DNA of 64,000 bases, taken from NCBI GenBank assembly GCA_963070105.1, contig OY718807.1:1503001-1567000 (forward strand). Direction: 5' to 3'. Within the stretch, counting starts at the first letter, position 1, and every line of letters starts with the position of its first letter. A program made the translations under genes and the position numbers. The stretch is from Litomosoides sigmodontis (taxonomy: Eukaryota > Nematoda > Chromadorea > Rhabditida > Onchocercidae). The notes under the pieces were generated by a model. The model did not search any database. It saw nothing but the letters and a program-made list of their open reading frames with translations, and was not told the origin of the DNA. Positions 50,285 to 63,600 of the stretch are shown here, piece by piece.

Positions 50285-53201
50285 ATTGGTGATGGAAATA
50301 ATGTAATGGTATTGAATTGTAAAAAATGTAGCCATAGGAACGAGGAAGGCTTCGAGGAGATATGTGTATGGAGCGAAAAGATTTATAAAATGATAAATTA
50401 ATGAAAAAAAGAGGAGAAATGCATTTCGAAGGTTAGTAACCACTAGTAATTGATCACAGTTTCTAGCCGCTGAATGATGGGAGAAGTTAGTCAAATCGTA
50501 ATTTTAAAACATTCCGTTCAAATCTTGTTTGATTTTAAAACTTGGCTTTATGTTGCGAGGCTTGACAGCTAATGATAGCAGTCTAAAAAGCCTACTTTCT
50601 TTTTGTTCCTCTCTTTCTCTCCATCTCTCACCCTTTCTCTCACTCTGAAGAATGTAAGCTGAAATATCCGGTGATTTTTTTTAGCATACTGCATGCCATC
50701 ATTTTCTACAGTCATGTATTTTACGCTTTTTTCATATTTCAGAATGATTATGCAATTTCAACTTTAATTTTTAAAAAATGAAGTTAAAGTGAAAAGAGTG
50801 GGAAGGTGCTGTGAATGTCATATTGGAATAATTCGATAAATTTTCCAATGAATTCAATGATGTCATCAAATAAAAAAAAGTTCAGCAAATCTATAATGTT
50901 ACATATGGTTTTTTTTGCTTGTCAGATTTCAAGGCGAAATAAATATTTCAAATTTGTCACTCAATGAGCGGGTGAAGAGTGACTACATCGCTACGATTGT
51001 GAAAGATGTTTTGAATGATTAAATTATCGCGGTGATAAAAGTTATCATGATAATGAGGAATATTTTGCATATCATTTAATCGTATTGTAAGCGATAGTAG
51101 CGCCGTTAAGAGATGCCAAGGAAAGATGGATTTAGTGCTGTTTGAGGCTGGCTAAGATGGACTAGCAAAAATGTTCGAATTTCAGGATGAGGAAGGATTG
51201 AATTAGTCTCTAATCCTGTTTTAACACAGAGGAATGAAGTTAGAGATTGAAAAGCTGAGGAAGACAAATGCGAGAATTTGATTTATACATGAAACTATGG
51301 CATCGTTGTTTTCTTTTTTTTTTAAAAGCTGGAAAAATGACGGAAAAACTTTGCTTTATTTTCTTCCCTCTTTTTTATGCCTGCAATTTATTTCCCACTT
51401 GTGCTGTAATACACATGTATGGAAAGATTGGAAAACAATTCGAATTGAATAATCGAATTACTTAATGGAAGGAGCATAATAATATTTATCATTGCGATAT
51501 TTTTCATGAAATTTGCTAATAACACAACCATATATAGTAGAAATTTAAGCATAAAAAGAGTTCCAAATATTTTAATACTAATACTTGAGAGAGATAGAAC
51601 GAAAGATAGGGAGAGTGAAAGAGAGGGACGTAGAGAAATGCTAGTGATTATATTATTCCTATGCTTTTCTGTACAACTAAATATAACAAAGAAGCTTGTA
51701 TGTGGCAGTGAAGGGAAAGAAGAAAGTATTCATTTTGCAAAGTTCGAAAAATAAGACAAAATTAATTTCAAACTTCAGCAGTTAGCAAAAATAGAAAATT
51801 TCAGTAAACTAATGATTACAAGCATTCTTATTAGTATAAATGATACTGATGCAGAAGACACTCTTCCTTTCTTTTCAGGCAAAAAAAAGGAGGGGGAAAA
51901 AGAAAGGAATATTAAATTAGAGCTTCCCATGATGATTTTTCTATTCTCGATCTCTTCGTTTCCCTTTCCTCTCTCTCTCTCTCTTCTATTTTTCCTTTAA
52001 TGTAATTTATATTTGGAAAAACAAAAATTTTCGCCTTCGTTTTCTCTCATCATCTCCCCTCTTCTTGACTAAGAGGAATGAAATAGAATGGAATTGAAAT
52101 AGGAAAACGAATTAGGAGTGAAAGTGATACTTTATCAGTGATAATGACTTGGAGAGAAAAGAAGTGTGAAGAGCTAGGAAAGACGTGTTCGTATGATTGA
52201 AGATTACAATTCCAATATTGCTAACAGTAATCTGCTACAGTAGTGCGTCCGTTATGTTAATTTGTAAGCCATAACTTGCAACAAATTTTTAGATGTCAAA
52301 AGAGATATGTGAATTTTATGGAAAGTGTTAACAGCTCCACTACGCTGATCGAATCACGGATGTACATCAGATATTCTCATTAGCAACTGTCTCGTACCAG
52401 CTGGCGATGTGCGATAATCTGTTTTCGAATTGAAGGTTTACGATAAGGTGGTGTTCATTCCTGTTGAAATCACAAGAGAGTGGAATTAAGCAGTCGGAAT
52501 TAATTGTATCAGAGAGGGCGGAATTAGTAGTGGAATGGAAAACCAAAGTGCATGTCACATGTCCGTGAATGAAACTTGCTACTTTGAGATCACAATTTTC
52601 ATTTCAAGTGTTCTCATTGATGCTGTGTTACTTTGCTATGCGTTCTTGTTTGGCTTGCAGTGTAGTACTTGGTATGAGGGGAGGGTTTGGTGAGTAAGAG
52701 GGAAGGCACTTGAGAGAGAGAGAGAGAGAGAGGGAGGGAAGGAGAGTTTGCTAATGAAAAGCACTCATTTTATTCATATATTTATATGACAGGAATCGTT
52801 AATTTTACACTTGTTTTTTACAAAATAATTTACAAAGCGTAATACGGAGAGATTTAAAGATCTTGACATTGGTTATGGAGATAACGATTACAGGGAATAC
52901 AAGAGATGTGATATTGTAATAGGGAGATTGAGTGAATAATATAGAAATAATTTGATATAGTGGTGAGAGAATAGGAGTTGCTAGCGACTCACTTATGTTT
53001 TCAAATTTATGGTTCAAATAATTTCCGTTGCTTAAATTTGAAATTATTGTAGTGAATTAAATGAGGCCACCCAGTTCATGGTAATGCTATTTGGCTAGTT
53101 CATTTGCACATAAGATTTTATATGCATATATGTTCCAGCTTTTTACTGTATTTTTTATACGTCGATCATTCGTTGTGCTGTTTCTTCTAATCAGTCATTC
53201 T
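50285..53201. other. Gene-poor region between the AAT array and translin
   Basis: About 2.9 kb. It contains GA-rich stretches (for example 51588-51640 and 52711-52740) and a CT tract, but nothing with coding character. Confidence 0.5.
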
Positions 53202-53205
53202 AGAA

Positions 53206-55240
53206 ATGGATACAGCGTCATCATCGGATATAACAAATCCGGTTGATGCTATGTTTGAGACATTCAGGGAATCTGTCGAGAAAGATCGTATTTTGAAAGA
53301 TGTAAGTTTCGTTTATTTTTCCTTGGAATTTCTCCGTAGCATCTGAGTGGTGTTCAATTAGTCTATGTTAAACATGGTTTGGCTAAAATAACATGTGATA
53401 ATGTAAAAAAACTGAATGCTATTGTTATACTTTACTAATTGAAGTTGAAGAGCGTAGGGAAGGAGGAGGAACGGGTCCCTCTTTTTTTTTCATTTTTGCT
53501 AGCTGCGAAAAGAAGAAGAGAACACTTAAATTTTCTTTAAAAATTTAAAGGATATAGCGGACACAGCACATGGGATGGAGTATTGGGTATCGAGGATTGT
53601 TGCTATGTTGCAGAAAACACATACGTTCCAGGATGGACAGGGTATTTTACATCCACGATGTTATAATGATCAGTTTCTAACCGTTTTTTTAGCCACTCAT
53701 TTCAAAATAGTTATGCTACTACCTTAAAAAATTAATTTGAAGAATAATAAATCGAATTTTTCTATTACTCATGTTTATTTACAGATGCATATCTCAAGGA
53801 AGTAGAAAAAATTCTGCATAATGAAGTGCAAAAACATCTGGAAAAGCTTGCTAACCTGGTATCTCCTGTGTCATATTATCGGTATGTTTGAGAATATTTT
53901 GCTAAGACTGGAACGTATTACGGGTTGTTCTAAGTAAGTCCAGATAAAATTGACTGCTCATTTTTTTATTGCTTTCATTGATAGTAAGTAATACCAAGTT
54001 TGTTTTGTCAAAAGCTTAATGGGAATTCTTCGAAATATCTTTCTAACATTGTTACTTCTTGGATACAAGGATGCGAAACATGACTTAAATTATACTTTTA
54101 GTTTTACAGATTTGTCAACTAATATAAGGGATGTATCAGATTCATTTCTGTTGGATAAATTTTATCTTTTTTATCTGGTAAATCTGGTATATTGTCGACA
54201 TTAATTTCGGGGACGTGGAATGAGTAATGAAAAAGGTTGAAGTCGGGCTTGGTTTTCAAGTCTGTTGTGCTCCAAACGCTTAGTCCATATTTTGTCCATA
54301 TGAGGAAATAGTAAATCTAAAATTGATAGGTATGATTTTTATGGAAGCGCTATTCAGAGTTCTAACGTGTGATTCGGTTTTTGTTTTTCAGGTATTTCGA
54401 TAATTTTCGTTTCATCATTCAAAAATTATGTTTCGTTGTGACTTACGCTCATTTTCTTCAACACGGAGGCTTGTTGAATCGGGACAAAGTTGCTGAAATC
54501 TTAAATAGTATAGCATTTTTTAAAATACCTGCATGAAAGGATCAGCTAGCTATAACATGACTTTATGAAGGAAGTGTCGGTTTTCATCTCTGTATGATGG
54601 TTTTTAGTTATGGTTTTGTGAAACAAATGTATTTGCAGTTAAAGTTGATCCAACCAGTGGTTTTCATCTGGACGTCGAAGACTATTTATTTGGTTTGCTT
54701 CAACTTGCGAGTGAACTATCACGATTTTCTATTAATGCTGTTGTTTTCGGCAATAGCATGTTACCTTTTAAGGTCCGTTTCTCCGTAGACTTGTATTTTT
54801 TATTTTCAATTGAATTATATATGCAATTGTCATATGTACATTACCTACCTTTGATTAGCATTTATTCGTTAAAGAAAGGAAGAGAAGTATTCCTATCTTT
54901 CTTTATTTGCGGTATACGTATCTTGCGTTCGATTTCACATTATGCAATTAATTATATTTTCAGAAAAATTCAAGATTAAAATGCGGATTTTAAGTCTTAA
55001 ATTTTCTTTTTTGTATTTTTTGTTTTGGAAAGGTTTTAAATTTCACATTTTCATTTGCAGATTGCTGATTTCCTCTACGATCTCGATGCAAAATTCCGCC
55101 TGTTAAATTTAAAAAACGATGGTCTTCGCCGAAGATACGATGCGCTGAAATACGACGTTCAGAGAGTTGAACAAGTTGTTTATGATCTTACAATTCGAGG
55201 TCTAAAGCGACCAGAGGATAATAAAACAGTTGCTGTGTAA
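53206..55240 (+). CDS. TSN: Translin
   Basis: Six exons, 53206-53301, 53551-53641, 53785-53881, 54392-54507, 54639-54772 and 55061-55240, in phase, give 237 residues (human 228). The C-terminal half is the most conserved: GFHLDVEDYLFGLLQLASEL, then FRLLNLKNDGLRRRYDALKY and VEQVVYDLTIRGLKRP. The N-terminal half has YYRYFDNFRFIIQKLCFVV, matching YYRFHEHWRFVLQRL in human. Translin forms a barrel with TRAX (the C3PO endonuclease) that trims passenger siRNA strands and processes tRNA, and it binds single-stranded nucleic acid. The start follows TCATTCTAG with only two bases between acceptor and ATG, typical of a trans-spliced message. No TRAX gene is seen nearby. Confidence 0.93.
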
Positions 55241-55351
55241 ATTTGGAAAGGTTGTGTATTTGTCATGGCTTTGACATCATTTTCCCATTTTAAAAGCTTT
55301 TATGACTTTGCTTTTATGTGTTTTATTTCTACTACATTTTTTTAGCATTAA

Positions 55352-55389
55352 AAGTGAAGCCTTGGGACAATTGTCCCAAGGCTGTACTT
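55352..55389. repeat. 26 bp perfect palindrome with longer near-perfect arms
   Basis: Bases 55358-55383 read the same on both strands (core GGGACAATTGTCCC within AGCCTT/AAGGCT). The arms extend outward as AAGT/ACTT with one mismatch and one G-T pair. It lies 118 bp after the translin stop. It could be a 3' UTR hairpin or an RNA-processing signal. Confidence 0.8.
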
Positions 55390-55570
55390 CTCAACCTATC
55401 CTTGTAAGCCTAAATCTGGCCTGATTGCTTTCGGTTGAAACTTTTTCTAAAACTTGAGACTTTTTCGTGTTATTGAGAACTTTTGCACATTTTTCTAGTT
55501 TTGAAGTGGGTGTATTATTTGGTGCATAATTTAATTGTTCTTCTTAATTCATTCAGTTAGTTTTACGATG

Positions 55571-55975
55571 CATTTTATATTAATTCATAATCATTTTTGA
55601 GGAAGGAAGTATTGCTCGTTAACTTGTTGCTATTACAAGTCCAAACAAGGAATTTCGTTAAAGTCTTCCAATTCTTTTCAATGCAAATATTTAGATATGT
55701 AATTAAAATAAGCTAAGGTTTTGATACCATTTCTTATACAATAATTGTTTCGAAAACATATAATATCCACTGAATTAGGTGGCACTCTAATAAATTTAAT
55801 TTTTGCGTATGTCACGCCGATCCGTTGCATTGATTGTCGATTATAAGGGAATGATAAGGGTATGAATGTTGGATGATTTGTTAATGCAAGTACCGTGGAT
55901 TAAAATTGGATTAGATGATTATTACATTTTATATTAATTCATAATCACTTTGCATTTTATATTAATTCATAATCA
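55571..55975 (+). repeat. Three copies of a 23 bp sequence downstream of translin
   Basis: The sequence beginning CATTTTATATTAATTCATAA is present exactly at 55571-55593, 55925-55947 and 55953-55975. The last two are 28 bp apart and one copy lies about 350 bp away. The rest of 55241-56536 has no gene. Confidence 0.75.
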
Positions 55976-56536
55976 TTTTAAAAGACAAAAAATGGGAATA
56001 ATGAAAGACTTAAATTTAAAATATCAGTAGATTTGTTTTGTGATCGTAATTAACGTTTTGCATATGCGGATTAACCATTTGAAGGATTTCAACATTTAGA
56101 ACTGAACTAAATTTCATTCTTAATTAATCGAGTGATTAAATAATATAAAAATAATACCAATACACTTGAATAGTTAGCAGAAGTAATAGAAATAATGGTG
56201 TGGTGGCAACGATTACTTGTGTCAGTTACTAATCCGATAATGATATTGTCAATCAATAAATAATATCGAGTTGGTTAAGTGTTAATAAATCAATAAATAA
56301 TGTGGAGCCATATGTCTGTTTTCAAACATTGACAAATTCTTGATGTGGTATAAGAATGATAAGATTTATTTTTTATTGTAATTCAAATACTAAAATTACA
56401 AATTCAGTGGTACATACGCAGATTTTTAAACATTTGGATTAAATTACAAAGTGAATTATTTTTGTAATTGCTTCAATTACAGTTAAAATTTTGGATAATT
56501 ATATAAATAGTTTGTGTGAAATGATCCATTGATTTA

Positions 56537-59299
56537 TTATTGATTGAATTTTTTCATTGGTTTATTAACTGATTTGGTGCAAATAAATTGCTTGATAGTT
56601 TGTTGCACAATAAGGGCACACGGTCGTTTAGTTAATTCATCTGACCAGCAATTTTCCAGTAGTGTTACTAAGACTTTACCGTAGTTATCTGAAATTTGCG
56701 ATGAAAGACAGAGATGGAAAGTGAATGATCTTAATTACATAGTTGGATTAGGGTTTTAAAAAAGTTGTCAAACCTTTTGGTACATTCAGTTGTTCAATTT
56801 CAGGTCGCAATTTGTGTACAACAACATCATAGATGAAATTGTGTGGATGTATAGCGTTGTATACTGATTTCTGCGTGAGAATTTCCCATAGAACTAATGA
56901 AAATGAATAGATATCCGCTCTATCGGTTATCCTTTGACCCTAAAAAATAGCGCAACAATTAAATTTTGCTATGACAGTGGGAAGTGTATATTCAAATGCT
57001 TTACTCAAATGTGAAATGAAAAGTAACCGCTAACAATTTTAACAAATTTCCACTAATATTTGCAAATTGAACGTTTAACAATCGAACATATATGATAATA
57101 CTCCTACTACTATTAGGGAGGATAACTGGATAATCGACAATGCTTAAAAAATATTGCAAATTTTTCGAGGTAATTTTAAATTTCAAGCAAGTGGATTACG
57201 AAGTTGTTTTGCAATTTTATTGCAAATGAAACTCCAACCAGGAGGATTAAATAAAATTGCTAAAATTAGCTAAAATTTGCTAAAATTAATAAATGCTAAA
57301 ATTAAATAAATTAATTGAATATATGCACTGAAAGTGCAAATTCAACTTCCTGCTTCATCTTTTCTTCGGACAATTTTGTGCAATGTGAGAAACATTGAAA
57401 TGAAATTTAGCAAACGAACAAAAAAAGCTATGTGAAACCTTGAATAATTCTGGTGCCTTATAAGCAACCGTACCAAATGCTCCACTTGTCGCCTTGTCGT
57501 TGGCAATTAGCAAACCGTTCTGCGACGCAATCGCAATGCGTGAACAACCAAAATCGGATAATTTGCATATTTTCCCGTTTGCGTGAACAATAATATTAGC
57601 TGATTTTACATCCAAATGTAGCAGCAGATGATTGTGACAATGCATTAAGCCATTTATTATCTCAAAAATACATTTTCGGTAGTATATCCGAAATAACTAA
57701 TTAAACTTTAATTTTAAATAATTCAAAAATTTCGATTGAATATCTGAGCAAAACTGTTAAGTTAATGAAATTAATAAAAAGGACAAATTAATGAAATTGT
57801 AAGCATACAGGAAATTTCATTCTAATATTTAATAACTCGTTTGTGTAGTCAAAAAATCGAAACAAATAATCCGTTTCATTTTTCAATTTCAATTTGCTTA
57901 ATGTGAAATTAAAATGCCAATGATATCTTCCATTCTTTAGTATGGTAGAATGGCGAATACTTACCCGGAAATTTATTTCACATTTAAAAATGATTAAATT
58001 TTTTAAAATAAATAGTCTGTGCAAATTGCGTCTTACCTGAAAGGCGAGTTGTAGACGTTGCGTAAAAGTGATATGCCACACATCATCAGCAATTAATTGT
58101 TGCAAATTTTTTCCTTCAATAAATTCTGTTACAATCTGAAATGCTTCCTCTTTTGAGGATTATTTTTTTCTAATCAAAAACAAACAAATTTAATGGCAAC
58201 GATGAGATTCCCTTCAATTATTGTTGTTCATTTAAATATCTGAAAATTTACTATACAAAAAGAAATTTAAGCAAAGTTCATCTCTCAAACCTGAAATGTT
58301 TCATACATAAGATGAGAGGCCAAACTTGATAAATTAAAAAAAATTATACGACGACAAATATGCCTCAAACATTTTTATGAATTGTATTTTCTGCCGATGA
58401 TGATAACTAATTGGAGATGCTGGTGTGACATGGAGCATACAATTAAACTGATAATATTTCAAAAGAATGGAAAAAATGCTCTAAAAATTTGATAATTAAT
58501 TTCTAATTTAATGACTAATAATTTTATTAGAATTTACTAATTAATAATCAAATGCAAATGATTGAAAAATCTGTTTGACTGATTTTTGTTGGTAGTGGCC
58601 ATTCATGCGAAACATACGATCATCCAGTCTGTCATTAATGTTGTTTGGGAAAATTTACGGAAGTGACGTCATTTAGTAAATGATTAAGATTGCATTGTTT
58701 CCATCTGCATTACGAAAGAAAAAGCTAGAAAACCAAATACCGGTTGACGAAACAGGAAAAGATACTTGTAGGCAAATACCGGATGACGTAAATGCAATAG
58801 CCTGAACAACGTAGGGTGATGGCGGTAAGCGAAAAGCATTTAATTCTGAGCAAAATGAGTAGAAATCAGTGGATGACGAATGTCGGCAATGATGTAATTG
58901 TTTGATTGCTACATCACGATTATTGTATACATGTCGAAATACAGCACCAAAGCCGCCCTCACCTGAAATTGTTAGCCTAAAATTGAGCGATGCCCCATGC
59001 GTACATATGTCAAAATAGTTACAAGTTAAATATTTTACCAATTAGGAGCAATCTATTTCAAAAATCCTCAGCGAAGAAGCTAAAATAGTAGTATGCTAAT
59101 TTACTAACTAAAATGTCGATAATTGAGAGTGGAATAAATTAAATTCAATTTTCCGATGAAGTATGGAAGAAGCGCTAAATAATCGTGATTTTATCTTATC
59201 ACCAAAATACATACATTTCTTTACAAGTGTATTGTGCAATGGCAAATAAACTGGCCAGTGGCCAGAATGACCAAAACTTTTTATTTTTTTAAAAATCAT
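56537..59299 (-). CDS. MOS: MOS-type serine/threonine protein kinase
   Basis: Exons 59299-59211 (tentative), 58976-58766, 58135-58037, 57660-57439, 56939-56774 and 56688-56537, in phase, give about 312 residues (human MOS 346). Kinase landmarks run in order: glycine loop GEGGFGAVF, VAIKQLHHC with the catalytic Lys, SELNAFRLPPSPYVVQ, catalytic loop LLHLDVKSANIIV, DFGCSRIA, YKAPELF, and the ADIYSFSLVLWEIL block. HLD in place of HRD and DFGCS are marks of the MOS family. MOS kinases phosphorylate MEK and hold oocytes in meiotic arrest through MAPK; here that role is inference. The N-terminal exon (start at 59299) was chosen because its phase-2 donor joins the kinase exon; the true start may differ. 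Confidence 0.8.
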
Positions 59300-60131
59300 G
59301 ATTAATAATGAATGAATGAACCAATTCGATAATTGTTTTTCTCGTTTGCTGAAGTTGCCGTTTGATTTGTGAGAGTTAGCGCCCGTTTGTTTCGCCTGTC
59401 AATTAACTATCAATTAGGAATTAGTTGCATACTTATGAGTGAACACTCTCAAAATCATAATCATTAATTTCCAATTAGCAATTAAAATTTACTAAGATAG
59501 GATGATCACATTTACTAATTAGTGCTCAAAAACAACAAACAGTAATTAGTACAGTTTCAGGAGGACTAACAACAAGTACTTCCCCTTCAATTATAGTTCC
59601 AATAAAAAAAAACAAACTGATAAAGTTGCTTTCTTTCCGCAATCACTCGCATCACACGTAGTGGACTTAAAATTAAGGCGCGGCATCGACCGCTCAATTT
59701 AATCTTTGATGATTGTTCCTTAAAAGAGAAAAAGGAGGAAAATTGCTCTTAAAAAACCAAAAAGAGCTTTTTTCTTTTAAAGGAAAAAGAAGCAGCGAAA
59801 AGACTAGGAATTATTTACGCACTTTTTTTATTTAAAATAGATGCTTTGAAAATTATGCAAATTAATTTCTAATTACCAGCTATGATGTTTTAAAATTACA
59901 CTGTCTTATGCGCAAGAAAATAATCGTTAATTGTTTGAACAAAAAAAAAGTTTTGCTGTGACATTGTAGTTGCACTGTTAATTTCACTTTTTTTTTCTTT
60001 TAGCAGTAAAATTTGATTAAATATCCGAAAACTAAATATTTTTGACATTCCAGTACTAAGATACTTTAAATTTTTCAGTGCAAGGCATTACATAATGTCA
60101 CTCACTAATCATAAGTTATGTTAATAAGTTG
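59300..60131. other. Region upstream of the MOS-type gene
   Basis: AT-rich spacer of about 830 bp that presumably includes the kinase promoter. No separate gene is visible. Confidence 0.45.
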
Positions 60132-60695
60132 TTAAGCTTTTTCATGCCTTCTCAATAATTCATCTAAATCCACTGCCTGGTTACAATGCAAACAAATTAA
60201 ATGATGAAAAATTCAAATGTGACAATTCAAAAAAAATTAAATTTTAAAAAAAATTGAATTAAAACAGCAAATGGAAAGCATGATGTTGGAATAGTTTTAA
60301 ATTTTGAGAGAGAAGAAGAGAAAGGAAAGGAGTGGGTGAAGGAGAAGAGAATGCTATATCAGATAAAATTGTTTGCTTACAAACCAGTAGTGCATTGTCA
60401 GCCGGATGTATCATCGCTTTTTCCAGACATTTTACGGAACAGCACACTAATCCAGTTGGCGAATCTGAATCACAGAATAATTAACGTGAGTGAAACGTGT
60501 ATTTTAGCGTCAAAAGTTTATTTCACATATAAAATTAAGTGGTAATTTTGCAAACAAAAGATTAAAATTGCTGCCGGGGAAAGTGTAATAAATTGTCCTA
60601 TTTCACCTACCATTATCATTTCGTTGTTTTATCAGTGAATTGGAATGCACGCGGTAAAACGTCTCGCCCCACGTCTTAATTCGCTTTTTTCGCAT
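60132..60695 (-). CDS. Small unrecognised three-exon protein
   Basis: Exons 60695-60611, 60464-60385 and 60176-60132 join in phase and give 69 residues. It starts MRKKRIKTWGETFYRVHSNS, has a Cys cluster (LVCCSVKCLEKAMIHPADNA) and ends AVDLDELLRRHEKA. Acceptors are GATTCAG and AACCAG, and the first donor is GGTAGGTG. No family is recognised. The start follows a GACAG 6 bp upstream. It is about 0.8 kb upstream of the MOS-type gene on the same strand, so these exons might be its alternative 5' end, but no phase-consistent join to the kinase exon was found. Confidence 0.35.
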
Positions 60696-63600
60696 TTCAC
60701 CCTGTCCACAAATTCACTTTATTTTAACGCTAAATATATCGATTTCAAGAATAAAATTATCAGTTAACAACAAACAATCATCATACTAATTATCACTAAT
60801 TATCACCTTATCTACTAATTAGCATCCGATTGCTTAATACTACTTCACCACTAAGCAAAGCAATGAATGATTCATTGAAGGCACCACACAGTGCGTGTTA
60901 GATCAAAGAAATTGATCGGTGTTCAGCGTAAAATGCTCGATGTCATCCATCCTTTCACTCCTTTTCAGCAACATTCCGGAATGTTCCGATCCTGTTGAAC
61001 GGTGTGCAATCAATTTTACAAATTCATAGAGTTTACCGCGTCACATCAATTCCAAATTGAAGCCTAAAATCCGAAGTAACAGATTTTGATTATCTCCAAA
61101 AAAAAGTGTTTGCTCGATAAATGAAGCGAAATAGTGCTTGTCGATAATTAATTAAATACTGAAATTAAATACCTGTTCATTGTGCACTGAACGGGATTGA
61201 CGAATTTAGCAGACGTAGCATTTTATGATACATACGTATATTATTATTTGTTATTTATCACTATTGTTAGTTTATTATTACTATTATTATTTCCTCTTAT
61301 TATTGTGTTACATTTTTTGAGAGAAATTTCGTAAATTTTTAAAACATACGGTAAAATTTTTTTTTTAGTCGATATATTACAAGTTAATTTCTGTTTCACT
61401 TTTAGCTTTTGAATAAAATTAGTGAGTTTCCCTATGTTTTGCTTTTTTTTTCTTATCAAAAAAATTATGAAAGAAATTTGAAATTGTGTGGAACAAAGTT
61501 GGACTGTGGCGGTATGTATATAAATGCACATTTAAACAAATGATAAATGATATTACCGGAAAGCAAACAGACGTCCGGTGGTTGTCCGGTCGTAGAGTTT
61601 GGTCAGTGACAAATAGCATCCGCTTCTATGATAAAAGTTTATTTTATTATTAGTAATAATGTATGGTAATTTTTTTTGCAGTGAAAAAATCAAAAAAAAA
61701 TTGAGGGAAAAAAAGAATTTTGAAAATTTTGCTTTAAAATAAAAATTAGCTTCTGTTTTTTTTCCTACGAACTTTCGATAAATTGAATGCTTAATAAGTT
61801 TGATACGGCGATAAATTCGGCATAGAAATTTCCTCACTTTCAATTCTCTCACCACAATCATTTATTTATATCAATAAACAAATCAAAATTCACATTTTTT
61901 TTTTGTTTTGTTTTAGTGGAAATATGAGGGAAGGAGAGTCTTTGTCTTTGTCTCTTTAGTCTTTGGACAATTGCGCATTTAGTTCTAACGGATGCGTTTT
62001 TTTTTCTGTTAAATCATTTCTTGTTTTTGAGGAAAAGGTGGGAAGAAAGAAAAGTATGCATGCAATTTTTTGGTGTAGCGGCATAAATTAAAAGGATAAT
62101 TTTTTGGTTTTATTTTCAACTACAAACGCAGTAGCAGCGGACAAGTGCGAAAGGACAGCGATGGAAATGCATAGAAATGCATGAAGCTCATTTCGTTTCC
62201 GTGCACTTTTTCATTTCGAAATTTTGCACTTTCATTTAACTTCAACTATTTTCGCACTTTTCACGTAATTCACTATCACATTATCACATTAACGAGTCTT
62301 AGATGGCGAAACAGGAAATAAAATCCCCTTATTTCCATCTATTTTATTTTATTAATTTTTGAAATTAGCAAAAATAAGTTTCAATTCCAGTCAAATAATT
62401 TAAATGAATTGCAATTAATTAATGGAAATCTAACTAAACCGTTTTTGCTGTCCAATTGTTCAATTATTAATTGGTACATTATTTCAATTTAAATGCTGAA
62501 ATATTGTATGCCAGTTGGTGGGTGATAGGTTAAGGTAAAATTAAAGTATTAGAGTGATTGTAAAGTATACTTCAACCCGAAAATCCATAATTAAGCTTTA
62601 AAGCATTGAAACTGTCACATTGCTTACTGTCCTATTTATTGTAAATTGAATAGCACAATTTATATTTCATAATTTCACTTTACGCAACCAAATAATCCTC
62701 AATAAAATTAAATTTCCCTAAATGAAGCCGAAAATGAATTCTCTTACACAAATATTTGGTCATTTATTAATGTACTGCTATTGTAACGACCTTTTTTCTT
62801 CATATTTTTTGACTAAAGATGAGAGATATGAAAGTTTTTTTTCTCCTCCCTTTTTGCCTTCCCTCTCTCTCCCTCTCGCTCTCTCTTTCTCTCTCCAATT
62901 CGTCATTTTGCAACTGCTTACTTTTCACCGTTAATTTCTAAGTGGGAATTTTTGCACGATACCTTCCATCTGCTAAATTGAAAAATGAAATAAAACGACC
63001 GAACTGATCAAAATCCAAGCAATAACATTCTGATAACTAAAAAAAAAAATGAAAATGAGTGATCAGTGCCGTTTGAATTTCAAGCATTAAATGTGAACTT
63101 TTGCCAAAATTTGAAATCACTAATTATACAATGCAACAATAAATCGCTGTTGCTTCACACCTATCCACTTCAATTTTTACTTTTCATTTGAAAATTATTC
63201 TAATTCACTGTATCTTTCCCTTTTGTGCGACAGCAGCAGCTGAAGATGAAGCTGAAACTGCGACACTCAGCGCCTCGCGCCTCTCATTGTTTGTTTAACT
63301 GCGCTAAAGCCATAAACCAACACTTCACGGCAATGCAACACTGCCGGATTTTCATCGTTGTAAATCTTAACTTCTGCTATCCTTCCACTTTGCATATGAA
63401 TGATCAAATGCGATCGATCGAATATGCAACAATCTCTTTTTTAACTGTTTCGTGAATTCTTTTTGTATTAATTTACATTTTGAGTGATTTGCGAAGTTAT
63501 TTTAACTGTTCATTTAATTACTTAATTCATCAAATTGTGTAACAACAATAATTATTATTATTATGGTAATAACATCGATACTAATTAAAAATAATAGTAT
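60696..63600. other. Gene-poor right flank
   Basis: About 2.9 kb, AT-rich, with CT and GA tracts (62855-62895) and a CAG-rich stretch near 63230. No coding region is supported. Confidence 0.45.
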
